From contig NC_044572.1 in the NCBI RefSeq assembly GCF_901933205.1, positions 110,806,965 through 110,870,964 on the forward strand: a DNA stretch of 64,000 nucleotides. The letters are read 5' to 3'. This stretch comes from Camarhynchus parvulus (lineage: Eukaryota > Chordata > Aves > Passeriformes > Thraupidae). Positions 1 to 12,650 of this stretch are shown one piece after another. Below the pieces are notes generated by a model that saw only the letters and a list, made by a program, of their open reading frames with translations, had not been told where the DNA came from and did no database searches. The position numbers were made by a program, and so were the translations under genes. Each line of letters begins with the position of its first letter. Position 1 is the first letter of the stretch.

Positions 1-1129
1 CCTAAAGATACATTATTCCAGTTATAGTGAAATATGTGGAATAGAAAAGCCTGCATAAAGAGTAAAACACTCTTTGAAATGAAGGTTTAAGACTAGTTGG
101 GATTCTTTAGGCTACTATGCATATCTTGCTCAGAAATAAAGGGAAAGAAAAGGAAAACCAAGATATTCTTAATTAGTGGCTATAGTACCAGTATTATTAT
201 TAGTATTACTACTGATATAATTAGTACCTTAATTATCATACACTATATTAGCAGTAATATTAATATGATCATCATCATCATCATTATCATTTAACATAAT
301 ATCTTTAAGAGACTCAAAACTGTAAAATATATGGGTTTGTGGCCTAAATAATGAGTTACAGAGCTACAGATAATATTTTTACAGTGGCCACTGGGGCACA
401 TTGTGGATTATCTTTTGAAACCACATCCTAAAGAGCATACATACTCACATATCTTTCTCAGGAACAGATCCTCAGTCAGGCTGTGTGGACAGGGAGCTGA
501 ACTTGAACTATGAAAAATTTGGCAGAGGGTCCTCTGGGAGCTTGAAGGAGTGCCACTGTCACACTAGGACACAGTTTTCTTTATTCATGTGGGCTTTTTT
601 CCAAATCTGAAGTGTGCCAAACAATGTAAGGTCTGTGGTTCCTCCCAAAACAGTGGGGTGTTTAAGCTGTGAACTAGGAGCGTGGAGGATCGCAGGGATG
701 CTCAGCCCCTGGCATTGTGTGGGAGGTCAGAGTACAACCACAGCAACTGGACTTTGTTCTTTTGTTTTTTCTTAACTTCCAAGTGGAAAGTACCTTCTCA
801 AAAAAACATGTTTTGGCTTTGTTCTGGTAGGATCTCCTGCTTCACACCAAGAGAGATCTCGAGAGTCAATTAATGCCCATGTATCAGGACTGGGACCTAA
901 AAACAAGAGCTGGAGAAATAAGAAAATTATGGACTGCTGGAAACAGTGCAGATAATATAGAACGTGCCTTTTCTCACTGTCACTGATATTAAGTTGCTGC
1001 TTAAAAATACAAAGAGGGAACTATTGTGCCACTCTATTCTGTAAAAACACGAAGAAGCTTGGAAGAAGACTGTCTCAATTATTAGTCCCTCCAGAGTCCT
1101 TAGGCTCTGATATTCTACCAAATTAATGG
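1..1129. other. Gene-free AT-rich flank
   Basis: No coding exon, RNA gene or intact transposon is recognisable here. The open frames are short and show no family features. The only structured part is the ATT/ATC-rich stretch described separately. It is probably intergenic relative to the CpG-island promoter near 20 kb (inference). Confidence 0.5.
180..295. repeat. ATT/ATC-rich simple repeat
   Basis: Degenerate trinucleotide-like AT-rich sequence made of ATT and ACT units, ending in a short ATC run near 268-285. The small open frame across it translates to an isoleucine-rich string, which is a by-product of the repeat and not a protein. Confidence 0.6.
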
Positions 1130-1622
1130 TGTCCTGGTTTTGGCTGGGATAGAGTTAATTTTCTTCTTTGTAGCTGCTATGGTGCCGTGTTTCAGATTTA
1201 ATATGAGAATAATGTTAATAAGACAATGAAGTTTTAGTTGTTGCTAAGTACTGCTAGAGTCAAGGACTTTTCAGAGTCTCTTACTCTGTCAGTGAAAACA
1301 TGCTCAGAGAACATGGGAGGGAACATGGCCAGGACAGCAGATCTTAATTGGAGAAAGGGATTTTCAATACCATAGATTGTCATGCTCAGTAAATAAACTG
1401 AGGGGAGCTTGCTGGGGGATAATTGCTGTTGGGGAATGGCCTGGGCATGGGGCAGCAGGTGGCAAAGGATTTTATAGTGCATCACTTATATATTTTGGGG
1501 GTTTTTTCTTCCTTCTTTCTTTCCTTTTCATTGTTATTATAATATTATTATTGTTATTGTTGTTGTTGTTTTTGTTTTTATCATTACTACAATTAGGTTT
1601 ATTATTTTCTCCAAGGAGAAAA
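1130..1622 (+). mobile_element. Partial avian ERVL-type LTR, plus orientation
   Basis: The block opens with TGTCCTGGTTTTGGCTGGGA, followed by GATAGAGTTAATTTTCTTC and, further on, GTTGTTGCTAAGTACTGCTAG and GTCAAGGACTTTTCAG. From memory, this order of motifs is typical of a widespread bird ERVL-type LTR. A degenerate TATA-like stretch (AAATAAACTGAGGGG) lies near 1391-1405. After it the LTR runs into the pyrimidine and ATT/GTT microsatellite that these LTRs carry internally. The usual downstream part, ending in a TTAAACCACGACA-like terminus, is missing, so the copy is truncated or interrupted. The next element (1634-1973) starts where this one stops. No internal gag-pol genes are present. The 3' boundary is approximate. 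Confidence 0.75.
1498..1590. repeat. Microsatellite-like tract inside the LTR
   Basis: G/T, CTTT, ATT and TTG runs follow one another. This kind of tract is a normal internal part of the bird ERVL-type LTR and produces a spurious leucine/isoleucine-rich ORF on the plus strand (1377-1661). Confidence 0.65.
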
Positions 1623-1633
1623 TATTCCATGCA

Positions 1634-1973
1634 TGTGGGCCTCTGGATGGGTAATAATTAGCATAGACTCCGTGATTAACAGAAGGCTGATTAATAATAA
1701 TCTTTATTAAGAAACCCATTTTTTATACACTAGTTTGCAACAGGTGGAATTGATTGGTCCTCTAATTAAAACATCATCACCACTGGTTAATTAAGAAACC
1801 ACCCTTTGGTAAACAAATCTCCATAACACATTCCACATGTTCACAATACCAGGTGCAACAAGTTAAGATAAGAATTATTTCTCATTCTTTTCTTTGATCT
1901 TCTCACTGGCTTTTCCCAGAACAATGCCTGGGAAAGCTGTGTTTCCCTCTGTGGCCAGAGAGCTGCTGCCACA
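1634..1973 (-). mobile_element. ERVK-like solo LTR, minus orientation
   Basis: Read on the minus strand the block starts TGTGGCAGCAGCTCTCTGGC. It has a CCAAT box (plus-strand ATTGG within 1751-1758), a TATA box (plus TTTTTTATA ending near 1727) and an AATAAA signal (plus TTTATT at 1703-1708) only about 15 bases further on. It ends in CA if the start at 1634 is right. The same order and the same very short TATA-to-AATAAA spacing occur in the LTR at 30,707-31,015, so the two belong to related families. No convincing target duplication was found for the 1634 boundary. AGAAAA occurs at 1617-1622 and at 1974-1979, which would fit a 6-bp duplication only if the left edge is at 1623. No internal retroviral genes are adjacent. 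Confidence 0.7.
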
Positions 1974-2191
1974 AGAAAAAATAAAGAGAAAAATATAAAT
2001 AGGTGATATGTATTTAAATAATGAGAAACAGAGGAATAAAATGAAGTATGCAACATCTTATCAGTGCTCATGGTTGCTTGTTGTTCATCTGGACTATACC
2101 TAAGTACTGACTCATCATTATTTCAGATTTTCATTCTATGGCATTTCCAGCTGCACATTACCGTACTTCATCTTGTCACCCAGATTGGCTC

Positions 2192-2970
2192 TCATTCTTG
2201 ATATATATATCTTGCATACCACAGCATATTCATATTACAATTCTTCAGAGAGTGCTTTAATTCTGCTATTTCCCTCATCCTTTCTACACACAGAAGCTCT
2301 TCTTGCCTTTCCTGGATAAACTGACTTTGTGCTAAAATTAAGACCAATGAGTCAAACTCTTTCCTGTTTGCTTGCTTGTAGAAGTTGAAATTTCTAATCA
2401 ATCTGTTTGCTTAGGATATTTTCAGAACAACTATTACCTTCATAGCGACACTCTTTTATCTGAGCATCTATACACAGGAATAGATCAGATCCATTCTTGT
2501 CAAAGAATCTCAAAATCCTCATATGATAGAAATGCAACATAGATATGTGACAAGTAATCATAAATGTTTTTGGAAAAAACTGCTGTTTTCCAAAATTGGA
2601 GCTTTTATTGATATGTTTGGAAGGCCGCAGTAAATGAGAGCTGTTTGCATAGGTAGCAAACAGTAACATGGAATGTTACACAGATGATCAAACATTCGTG
2701 TTCTAAAGCCTTTGATACAAAGAAAATTGCTACAATGTTACCAGAAAGAGATAGATATATATAACTTACCAAAAGTATTGGCTTTTTGCATCAATAGGAG
2801 TTGCCCATGAAAGGCCATCTGGTATTTCACACCTTTCACACATTTTATTCAATCCCTTGGTTCTGGTAAACACTGATGTTTTATGTGCAACCCAGATGCT
2901 TCGGCTAAATACAATACCCCACACCAGCATAACACATCTTGCACAGGGACTCATTACCATGACAGTTTAA
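2192..2970 (-). other. Chain of minus-strand open frames with a consensus donor
   Basis: Three consecutive open frames run on the minus strand: 2960-2766 (64 codons), 2669-2394 (91 codons) and 2401-2192 (69 codons). The first has no stop until it reads into TAA, which is part of the sequence TTTTG|GTAAGT, a consensus splice donor with its last exonic base at 2770. The third is rich in E, K, R and L and looks helical. A possible acceptor, with a poor pyrimidine tract, precedes the first frame near 2980. The protein resembles no family I can name. It may be a decayed gene, exons of a non-coding RNA, or chance. Confidence 0.2.
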
Positions 2971-5900
2971 AACTGCTTGTAAAGTTAGAGTGATGCAGAG
3001 AATGGGCCATAACCTACCCTGTGTTCAGACGCTGCCTTCTACACCTCAGTGCTGTCAGGATCATTTCATCTTTCTTTGTGGAAGCCAATACAATCTTGAG
3101 ATATATTCACCCTAACCTCCTTGGTGACTGTGTGGGCTCCTGGGCACAGGGAGGATCGTGGGCAGAAGTGAGATGAGAGCACCTGCATCCTGCAGACTGC
3201 CTGCCACCCTGGCAGCCACATGCTCCACACTGAGTACCCATTATCACCAGAATAGCTGGATTGCTGGAGTAAGACAGGTGTAGCACAACACTCTGTTATG
3301 CCTTTTGTAGTCCTAATTGCTAGCTTCTGGAAAGAACAAAAAAGATTCTTATGGCTAAATAAATATCTGTGGAAATCCCTTTACAGCTTTAGATGAGAAA
3401 CAGAATAAAATGCTTTTCAGATCAGTAATATTCACAGATATGAGCTAGAACTTTATTTTTCAGCTTAATTGTCATGGTACTGAGTATGTTATTTCTAACA
3501 TCTTGATGAACTGGTTTCTTATAATTTAAGGAAGGTCACCGTGCATCCACAATCTTCTATTTTCATAGTTGTCAAGGGAAAAAAAGAAGACTACTGGAAA
3601 AAAAAAGACTGGTTTTGAATTCGCTAAGTGCTCTATTCTTACAAAGCGTTAGTTGATCAGATCACCTGATAACACATTCCCATCACATCCAAAGTTGTCC
3701 AGATTTGAGCTCACAGTTCAGTTCTGAGAGAGCCCCTCAATATACTCAGCCACTTCTCAATGATGGTTACCCTCTGCAATGCGGGGCATCAAATATTATG
3801 TCTTGTACTCAGGTTTTTCACATTTTTGGGCAATGTGAAAAATAAAGGTTTTTTTGTGCTTTCAGTTTTGGAAAATCAGATAAAGTCTTTTCTGTTTAGC
3901 TTTATTTATATTTGCTTGTCCTTCCAAAGAGGAGGTTCAAGGACTTGGTTTAAAAAATCATTGGTAATATTTAATAGTATAATCATGTTTATTTTTGCTC
4001 CCTTCTTAATGTGAGGCCAGACCAAAGAAATAGAGGTGGACTTTTATGGTCTAGGGAATAGTAATGCCATTTCTGTTTATGAAAATAGATATTCAGATCT
4101 TTCATGGATAATAGTTACGTTGTTAACAGAGTCTAATGCTGAGGTATTTTGCTTTTTAAGTTAGATATGTGAAATGAAGCTGCAGTTGAAAGTAATCTGG
4201 CTTTTAATGTCAAGTAATTATTGTTCACCTAACCTCTTTTGGGAAATAATATTATCTCCTACATTTTTAATGGATTTTTCTTTCCCTTCCTATTACTGGT
4301 CTTGCTATCAACCTCTGATATGATCTGCTAGCTATATATATTGTGCAAAAAGTTAAAAGGAGCTTGGTAATATAGATTGCTGTAAGGAATGGTTTTTCAC
4401 ATTGTAGGCATCTATGAATATTTAATACAACTTTGTATATGCATTTTTGGGTTTGCTTCATGCCAGAAATTCCAAGGAGTAAATGTGAGATGATTATATT
4501 CTAGTTGAAAAGTGAATAATTTGGTACTTTAAATGAGACTCTATCTGATGAGAATTCACCTATTTTACTAGAGATAAAACAGCCCCTGTAGCTCCAAATC
4601 TACAAATTTTGATGGGTTTTTTACCTTAATGATGTAAGCAACCATGGTTCAGAAATTATCTGTTGAGATGGACTTGCAGGATTGTATCTTTAAGGTCTTG
4701 GTAGGTCTCCATAAAAATCCACAGGAACAAAATGCTATGGGAAGGCATATCTTTCATACCAAAGACAATTACACTTTCCCATGTACCTCACTCCACTTCT
4801 CTTTGGGATTGTATTGGCTATTCAGCATCTGCAGAAAAACTTATCTCCTTTCTCAAAGTTGAATTCTTAATAACTCATTTATCTGACAGTTCTAGTGTTG
4901 TCTGTAATACAACTATTGACCTATTGACAAACCCCCAAGAAAGAAAGACACCATTCGTGCTCTTACTTCCACCATCATTTTCCCAGATGCAATGGATTAA
5001 AATAAAATCTTCTTTCTTCCTCCTTTACCTTTAATCCGCAATACTCTCAAGGCGAGGATGACTGTACAGGGATCAGAATCATGACACAGCAGTCATTTAC
5101 TGGATTCTAATTATTAAAAATTTTCACAGCTGTCATACAATATCTCAGTTTTAATTGGTTGTACTAATAAAAGGAGTATTTCTGTGCACTGAGATGCAGA
5201 CTATTCTCATATAATTTAGGCAGACTCCTGTAAGCAGTCTTGTGGGTAAGTATTTAGAGACTGCTACTTACTACAAAAGGCTTCCCCAAAATTAAAAATC
5301 ATGCATTTGAAATTAAAATAGTGAATATGTTACATTAATAGAGCCATAAGTCATGCTCAGCCAACCTGCTCTGTGTTCCTGGAGAAGTTTTAATCAATCA
5401 GATTGTGCTCTCTTTTTAATAGTGTTCCATTTGAAATTGTTCAAAGACCTGTCCTAAAACAGAAGATCATAACTTCTTTAAATTCTTGAACATGAGTGGT
5501 CACAGCAGTTGAAGATTTTGCATAACTAATAAACTAATGAAAAGATCTTGTCTGGATTTAACATTCATCCCTATTTAATTATTTGATTCCCTAACAAAGA
5601 TAGAATGAGTTAATAGCATAATAGCTTGAGATCCCGTCAGTTATCAAATCAGGTCAAAAAAGACATTAAATGTAACAAGTACTGATTATAATGATGTGGC
5701 CTAAATCTAGAAAAATGTTGCATTGGTTGGGAGTCATCTTATCTTTCAAGTTTTAATTATCTATCTGGACAGAAGCAACTGTGTAAGTTTTCATGAAAAT
5801 AGCATATGTATTACTGGGATTTGGAAACCCTGAAAATAAACTATTTTTGGCAATTTTAACAGATTAAGCAACATTACAGACTATTCTGAGCACCAGTGAG

Positions 5901-6840
5901 ATTTGAAACTAGATCAATTACTAATTGTCATTCAGCAATGAGTCTATCACTGTCTCTGCTGTATGAAAATTAACATTGTGTTAACTAAGAACAACATTTT
6001 AATGAACAGACTTCCATTTGAAATTTGTAATCTGATGAGAATGAAACGTATATTTTTCAGTATGACTTATATATTCGAAGTTTCTGCCTAGCTTGTTTTC
6101 CAAGTCCAAGCTTTAGCTTGTTGTAAATGGTCAAAATCAAAAGAGCTACTAAAATAATATAGAATTTAATATATATGGCAAAACAAATATGGATCTTGGT
6201 CTTAAACTGCTCTGATAATGCTCGGAGCCTAAGGCTGTTTGAGTACTTGTGGTGTAGAGTAAGTATACTTGTCTTGAGTTAAATGTTTCCTTTCTATGTC
6301 TTCTAGTCCGACTTCACTGTCATAGGGAGAATTCGAGATAGTTGTTTGTTTGAAAAATTCCCAGCAACTCCAGTGGGCTTAAGGAGATTGTCCAATAATG
6401 TATTTGCTCAGCAGGACCCCAGATCAGAGACAGAACCAGAATTCACTTCCTTCTCTCACTCCCCTGTGTCCTCATCTCCAAGGGTAGGAAGGAGTGGGTA
6501 GGGGACCAGCATCACATCTGTGATCAGTGTCTGAGGACTGGGACTCCAGGCATGCAAGGATGCTCATGGGCTGTGCTGCTCAGACATAGCCCAGGTGCAC
6601 TTCCTACAGGACTCTGACAGCACTACTGCAGAGACATTTTTCTTTCTTTAAAAAATAGAGCCAGTAAAACCTTGTAAATGCAACATCCATTTTATGAGGC
6701 TAAACCAAAGGCAATAAAAGAAACAAAGGGTTTGGCTCATCTTGTTTTCCCTCAGTGTAACTTCAGGATAATTCAGACATCTTCTAATAGAAGATCTTCC
6801 ATCTTCTAGTGGAATATTTTTTCAAGGACCAAAGAGGTTT

Positions 6841-6882
6841 TATACATATTAATATGTAATGTATACATGTTAATATGTAATT
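6841..6882. repeat. Two-copy 21-bp tandem duplication
   Basis: TATACATATTAATATGTAAT at 6841 is repeated with small changes at 6862 (period 21). AT-rich; no function is implied. Confidence 0.6.
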
Positions 6883-9312
6883 CATAGATTTTTTTTGGCA
6901 TATATGAGCATGAAAATTTTATATAAAGCTACACTCATGTATGTCTGTGTGACTTGGCTGGCTTTTTCAAAGATAGACATCAATATTACTCATTAGAAAA
7001 AAAATTTGTTCTGATAGCAACATATTGCTTAAAGCTGTAGGCAAAATGCATATTCAAAAAAAGAACATTTTTCTCCTGGTGGTTTTATTTATGTATTTTT
7101 CCTATTGCATCTTCTATAGATACTGAGATACTGAATAATTTGTTTCATTATCTCTGTATACTTTCCAAAACCCAAAATCCTTATCTAGAGAGACTTCAAT
7201 CGTATTCAAATTCTTTCTGAAAAGACTGGAACATTTTGCTTTTTCTCTCATTTGTTGGACAACAGATATCACTGCTGATATCTGAATTAAAATTACTCAT
7301 TTAGGCAAAACAGCAGGATCGCTTTAATTTTGTTAATATTTTGAAGAAAGAAGATAAAAAGGCCAGATCATTTGTATTGTATTAAACAGAACATTAAAAT
7401 GTGATTCTAGAATATTTTGCACATACAATTCCTTTATCTAAGGGATAAACATTGACACCATCACTGTCTTACACATTTTGAAATGGAATAACAAAGCAGT
7501 TGTGACTGTTACTATCACAATGCTAGTAGCCCTTTTTCAGTTTCCTGCTATAGCTGCTTGCATTCATTTCTCTGTGCATGTCAAATACCAAATGAATAAA
7601 TGCACAGTGATCATCATTAATAAAAAACTGGTACTTACTATAATTTCCAGTACTCACAAAGTGAGCATCTCATCTTTTAAGCATAAGAAATTGCTGCAGT
7701 TATTGCACCGTGTGCCAAAAACTAACAGGTAATCTAACAGTTGGATTCACCATCACAAGTGACTCAGTTTAGGTATGCATGTATAGCTAAGACATAAACA
7801 TGTCTTTCAGAACCTGAAGAATAAAAAGTGTTACAAATTGCTAGACATCTGTTTCTAACCCCTTCCCCCAGAGATACTTATCAGTTTTCCCCACACAGTT
7901 GTTAGTAAACTGGGCCTTGAAATTGCAGCATTGATTATAGCACCTGCCAGCCTGGCTGAAGGATAAATAATGTCGTCCCCTTCTGAAAGAAGAAGGTTAC
8001 TCATGCCTTTCAAAAGCTATTCCAAGAGCAGGCTAATATTTTTGTTTTCTTACAATGCTGTCAGTAGAGTTTTAGGAAATAATATTGGGAACTAGGAGGT
8101 AGCAGTGGTGCTTCCAGCTTTTCATGGTTTGCCACTAAAAAGAAATAAAAACTCATATACATTTTAAGTACATTTTTCTATAAGAAAATATTTACTCCAC
8201 ACCCCACATAGGTCTTCCTTTTGGATTATCTTTTCCTGTTATCTCAGCACCTGTTGGAAGAAGGAGAACTTGGACAGTGATATTTTACTGTTCTAGCTAC
8301 GAACTCAGTAGTCTGATCTAGGTCACTGATGCGCAGAACTTTCTGTTTTCATTTTTGTCCTCTACTCATGGGAAACACATAAAGAGATTAAAAGGATAAT
8401 GGGTCTGATTCAAAGCCCTTTGTGGGTAATAGCAGAGCTGACAACAGTTCTCTTTCATAGCAACTTCTGAGGTTTGGGGATTTGTTTTCAACCACTCCAT
8501 AACAAGTTGATATTTCTGCTAATTGAAATTCTTTTGAAATGTTCATTTTGACTATAAAATGGGAACTTCTTGATATAGGAAGCCTGTTTCTTGGTAGTCA
8601 GAGAAATGGTGAGGATTTCATGTTAAGACCCTCTTCCTGATAATGTGGGATCAGGTCTTTCACCTTCAAACTAAATAGATCAGAAAACCAATATTTCCTT
8701 CATCCAGACCATCAGGCAATTATGTATATGTGGGGAATAATTTCCATTGATTCAATTAGTCTTTGAATCAAAATCATTAAAACAAATGAGTTTCCCCCTT
8801 AATTTTTAGCATGTGAAAAAATATTAATGCAGCAATTTCTCAATATTCATGGAGTAAAGTTTCTTTTCTTTACTCAGTCTAAAGTGCTGTAGCACTAAAA
8901 CTACATTGCAGATAGTTTGTTACAGTACTGTTTTTACTATAGGGAAGTCTCTAATTGACTTTTTTTAGTAAAATCTCTAATTGATAAAAATATTTCATAG
9001 AACCAACTTAAAGAAAATGTAGCAATTTTAATTTTTCAGAGTTTTTTCTTTGATGAATTTAGTGGGATTAATTTACAAACTCACAGTAATCATGTTGAGT
9101 TGTAATCCCAAATGAATATCCGGTTTGTAATCACAAAGAATTAATGATCATCTAAGACATATCTATACTGATCAACATCCATGTCATGCATGATGAACAG
9201 ATAATGCTTTTAAAAGCCCTTTTATAAATACAAACCCATTGTTAGAAATGCTTAAAAAACTTATAATTGGAAGTCTTAAAAGAATAAGTCATTTTGTCTC
9301 CTTTTTTTTTAG

Positions 9313-9360
9313 ATTCTGCTAACACTGAGACGTCTCAGTCCTGAGAATTGCTGGGAGCCC
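9313..9360 (+). other. Candidate small exon
   Basis: A pyrimidine-rich acceptor (CTCCTTTTTTTTAG) ends at 9312 and a GTAAGC donor starts at 9361, leaving 48 nt, a multiple of 3. The frame across it is open and continues open for about 27 codons past the donor. The translation begins ILLTLRRLSPENCWEP. It matches no family I know. Such islands arise by chance in 64 kb, so confidence is low. Confidence 0.15.
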
Positions 9361-10639
9361 GTAAGCACAACTGTCATTGCTGGTAAAGAGTGTGCCCATA
9401 AGAGTTGGCAGTCTAACATATTTTCTTTTCACTTTTTCTAGACAACTTTTTAAGTCTCCATATTCTTATAATTTCCAATCTGATTTCCAACTTGCCACTA
9501 TGTGGCACTTTCATATATTGAAAGATATTTGTCCATAGATGTAAAATACATAGATTACATAATTGATGTTTGTGCTGTCAGCATTGAAGCACTTATGAAA
9601 TGTTTTATTCAGGTATCATTGGATATTTATGTTTCACGTCATGTAAATTCTTTTAAGAAGTAATGGTTTTATTTATTATTTACATGTGAGTTAAAGACAC
9701 TTAGTGAGAACAACACTAACACTTTAGCAATCAGTACTTCAGAGTTCTTCTGAAACTACAGTATTTTGCTGTATTCAGAATAGTAGAGCCATAATTGCTG
9801 ATTTTCAAAGACCTGTACTGTGTATATTGCATGCATGCACACAGCTCCCCATGACCCTCTCCCTCCACCATTAAAAAGTTACCATGATTATTCCCAATTC
9901 TGCGAAGGGCTCTGTATTGTACTACTGCTCCTGCTCTTTCCTTCTTGGAGTCTTAAACACAGCTGGATAGGCTATGTAAATAAGCATTCATGTTTCCACA
10001 CTCTGAATGAGCAACAGTGGACAGGAGAGTTTCACTGGCTGCAATATCAAAAGAAAACAGCCTAAAGACAGCATCTGGGCTGTTACTATTTGAGCAGCAT
10101 GCAGCTTAGTGAAGCCTGCAAAATAGCTCAGAGTTAAAAGATCTCGGGGTGTCTTAAGACTTTAAGCCCCATTATCTAAGAGCAAGCAATATTAAGGAGG
10201 CTTGGGGGAATGCGGTTTCTGGAAAGCTCTTGGATTATGGCTCAGGCTAGAATATCAGGTTCAGGAGGGTCGATGTGAATAAATCTAAGTTTGCCAGACA
10301 GATGTAAGAGGTTTTCTCAGATCCTTTTAAACTGCAAATGTCACCCTTCAGAGTCTCTCTACAGGATCTTCATGTCTGGGTTGTAGTTTTAATAGGGTAC
10401 TTAATCACAAGAGACTGAGGAGTATCTCCTAAGTGATTCTCCTCTGTGATCCAGGAGTATTAAACCATTTCATGACCAGAGGAAGCCACAAGCAAAACCC
10501 ATAATTTAAACAAGAGAACCATAAAGACCAGACAGAGACTTTTTCCTGATGCATCAGAAGGAACATGAAGAATAGGTTATGTATGTGTACCCCTCTATTT
10601 TATCAGAAATAAGCTTTAGAACGACAATTGCCATATTTC

Positions 10640-11010
10640 AACTTTGACTCCTTTTTTCCCCTCAGTATTCCAGTCTGTCAAAACGTGTCTCTTTCTCCGT
10701 GAAATGGCTTCAGGTGAACAATCTTTTCTCACAGCAGAGAGGGAGTCAGCATGCTAATGTAAAGCCTCTAAAACTAATCAGCACAGGTGTTGAGAGCAAA
10801 TTATTTGGCTATTGGCAACTGTACATCAACTCCTGTATGGGAGCGGCTGCACGAGATTGTTCCAGCCTTCAGTTTGATACAATGGCACAGATAAGCTTTG
10901 ACAAAGATCAACATCCATCAATACTATCTTGGTTTCAGATGTCAATCAGTCATAACACCTTGCATGAGCAGTACATAAACTGGTACATGGGTTTCTTTCT
11001 ATAAACAGAA
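10640..11010. other. Candidate conserved non-coding element
   Basis: The block is more sequence-complex and less repetitive than its surroundings. It carries a dense set of transcription-factor-like motifs, including AGATAAG (GATA type) directly followed by CTTTGACAAAGATCAA (TCF/LEF type) at 10,889-10,911. A 101-codon plus-strand frame crosses it but shows no domain and no good splice sites. An enhancer-like role is inference; conservation could not be tested here. Confidence 0.3.
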
Positions 11011-12569
11011 TTAGTCCCTTTTATTTTGGGGGGGTTTTTGTAGTTTGTTTGTTTGTTTTGATATAATGCTTCTGTTGCAGAAAAGCCAATTTATAAAAAA
11101 ATAGCTTTTATCAAATTTATAAATTTATCATTTATCATTTTGGAGGAGAGCCACAGTGGCACCAACTCAGATTTACAGAGTTGTGTTTTGAAGTAAGCAT
11201 TGAAACAAAGGAATATTATCAGAATGGAGAATATTTAAATTTTTATCTTGTTAGGAAAAAAATTCACTATACTGAATTAAAGAAGAAAACATTGTAAACT
11301 TTTCCACTGATGTTAAGGGAGGTGTTAAGGCAGCTTTTCTGAATTTTTGTTTATCTGAAAATTTTTGAGATATTTTATCAACACCACAGCAATTCCTACC
11401 AAATAAAAATGTTCTTTCTCCCCATTTCTTGTCCTATATAACTTAAAAATTACAGACAGATTAATTTCTAAAATGCATGCATTGTATATATTTAAAACTC
11501 TGCCAGCTTTTTATCAAACTTCATGCAAATTCTGTGGTTTTATTTTTGTTTCTTTTACAAGCTATTAATCAAAAGTGGGAAACAAATGTTAACCCCAAAT
11601 GTTAAGTCAATCTTTTTCATTACAATTAAGCAAAAGACAGAGTTAACATTTCTTTTAAGCAGTCACAATAGTGTTGGCATAAAAATCTAACTCACTAATG
11701 CCACTTTGAGAAAAAAGACAGGAATTCATATTTATTTTATAGCCACGCAAACCTATGCATTATGGTTTTTCCTAAGGATTTCATAACTTTGTGATAAATC
11801 TGTGACCCATTTATACTTAGTCTCCAAGCAAAATATGCAATGAAAAACAAGATGCTTTGAGATGCATGCCTACTCTTCTCTTTTTTTTTAAAGCTGAGAC
11901 CCATGCTGAAGGCTAATTAACCTATAAAAACTACAGTGTTCAGCTATTATGTACTGACAAGTGGTTTGTTTTCATCATGAACAAGCTGCAATTAATATTT
12001 GAGTACATATTAAATTATGGCTATTTTCATCACATCTGCAGATAACACTAGATCATTTTTGATAGGTATTACTAAGGGAGAAACAGTTTCAGAATATGCT
12101 TAAATTTACTCTTTTGAAATAAAGAAATAATTTAATTTGGTTTTTTTAAATAGAACTTAGCTTTTTTCTCAGTCAACCTTTCATTATGATAACATAGGCT
12201 AATAATTAAATATGTACAGAAGAGAATAAATTATTTATTTTTTCATGCACATTTGTAGCAAAACAAATAAAAGTGTCTTTATGAGCTGATGAATGGCTAC
12301 TGGCCACAAAACAGGAAAATTTGAAAAAGTCAGCAATTGAGATTTAGATAGAAGTTGATCATCTGAACAACTTCCATGTCATGAAGGACAGAAAACAGGC
12401 TGTATGTTCTTTCTAGAGAAAATGGATTATTAAATGCAGTATCAATAAAAAATGCAACATTTTTTGCAATTTCTTTTGCAATTCTGCGCTTATTTTTCCT
12501 CCTTTTATAAGGAATTGCTAAAATGATTGGTTAAATTTATATATACTACATTAATTTTGTTTTTTCCAG

Positions 12570-12650
12570 TCTGCAAGTGTGACTAAGGTTTTCCTGCAAC
12601 TGCCTGGGTCAGGGAAGCTTCCTCCAGGAAAGGGGAGGATAATGTAGACG
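12570..12650 (+). other. Candidate 81-nt exon upstream of the CpG island
   Basis: The acceptor TTTTGTTTTTTCCAG ends at 12,569 and a GTAAGA donor starts at 12,651. One frame is open across nearly the whole block (SASVTKVFLQLPGSGKLPPG, then six more residues) and stops at TAG just before the donor. It lies on the same strand as the CpG-island first exon but about 8 kb upstream. It would therefore belong to an alternative upstream promoter or to a non-coding transcript. No protein family was recognised. Confidence 0.25.

Noticed and set aside
1377..1719. Open frames on both strands rich in Ile, Leu and Phe
   Set aside because: They come from the ATT/GTT microsatellite in the LTR.
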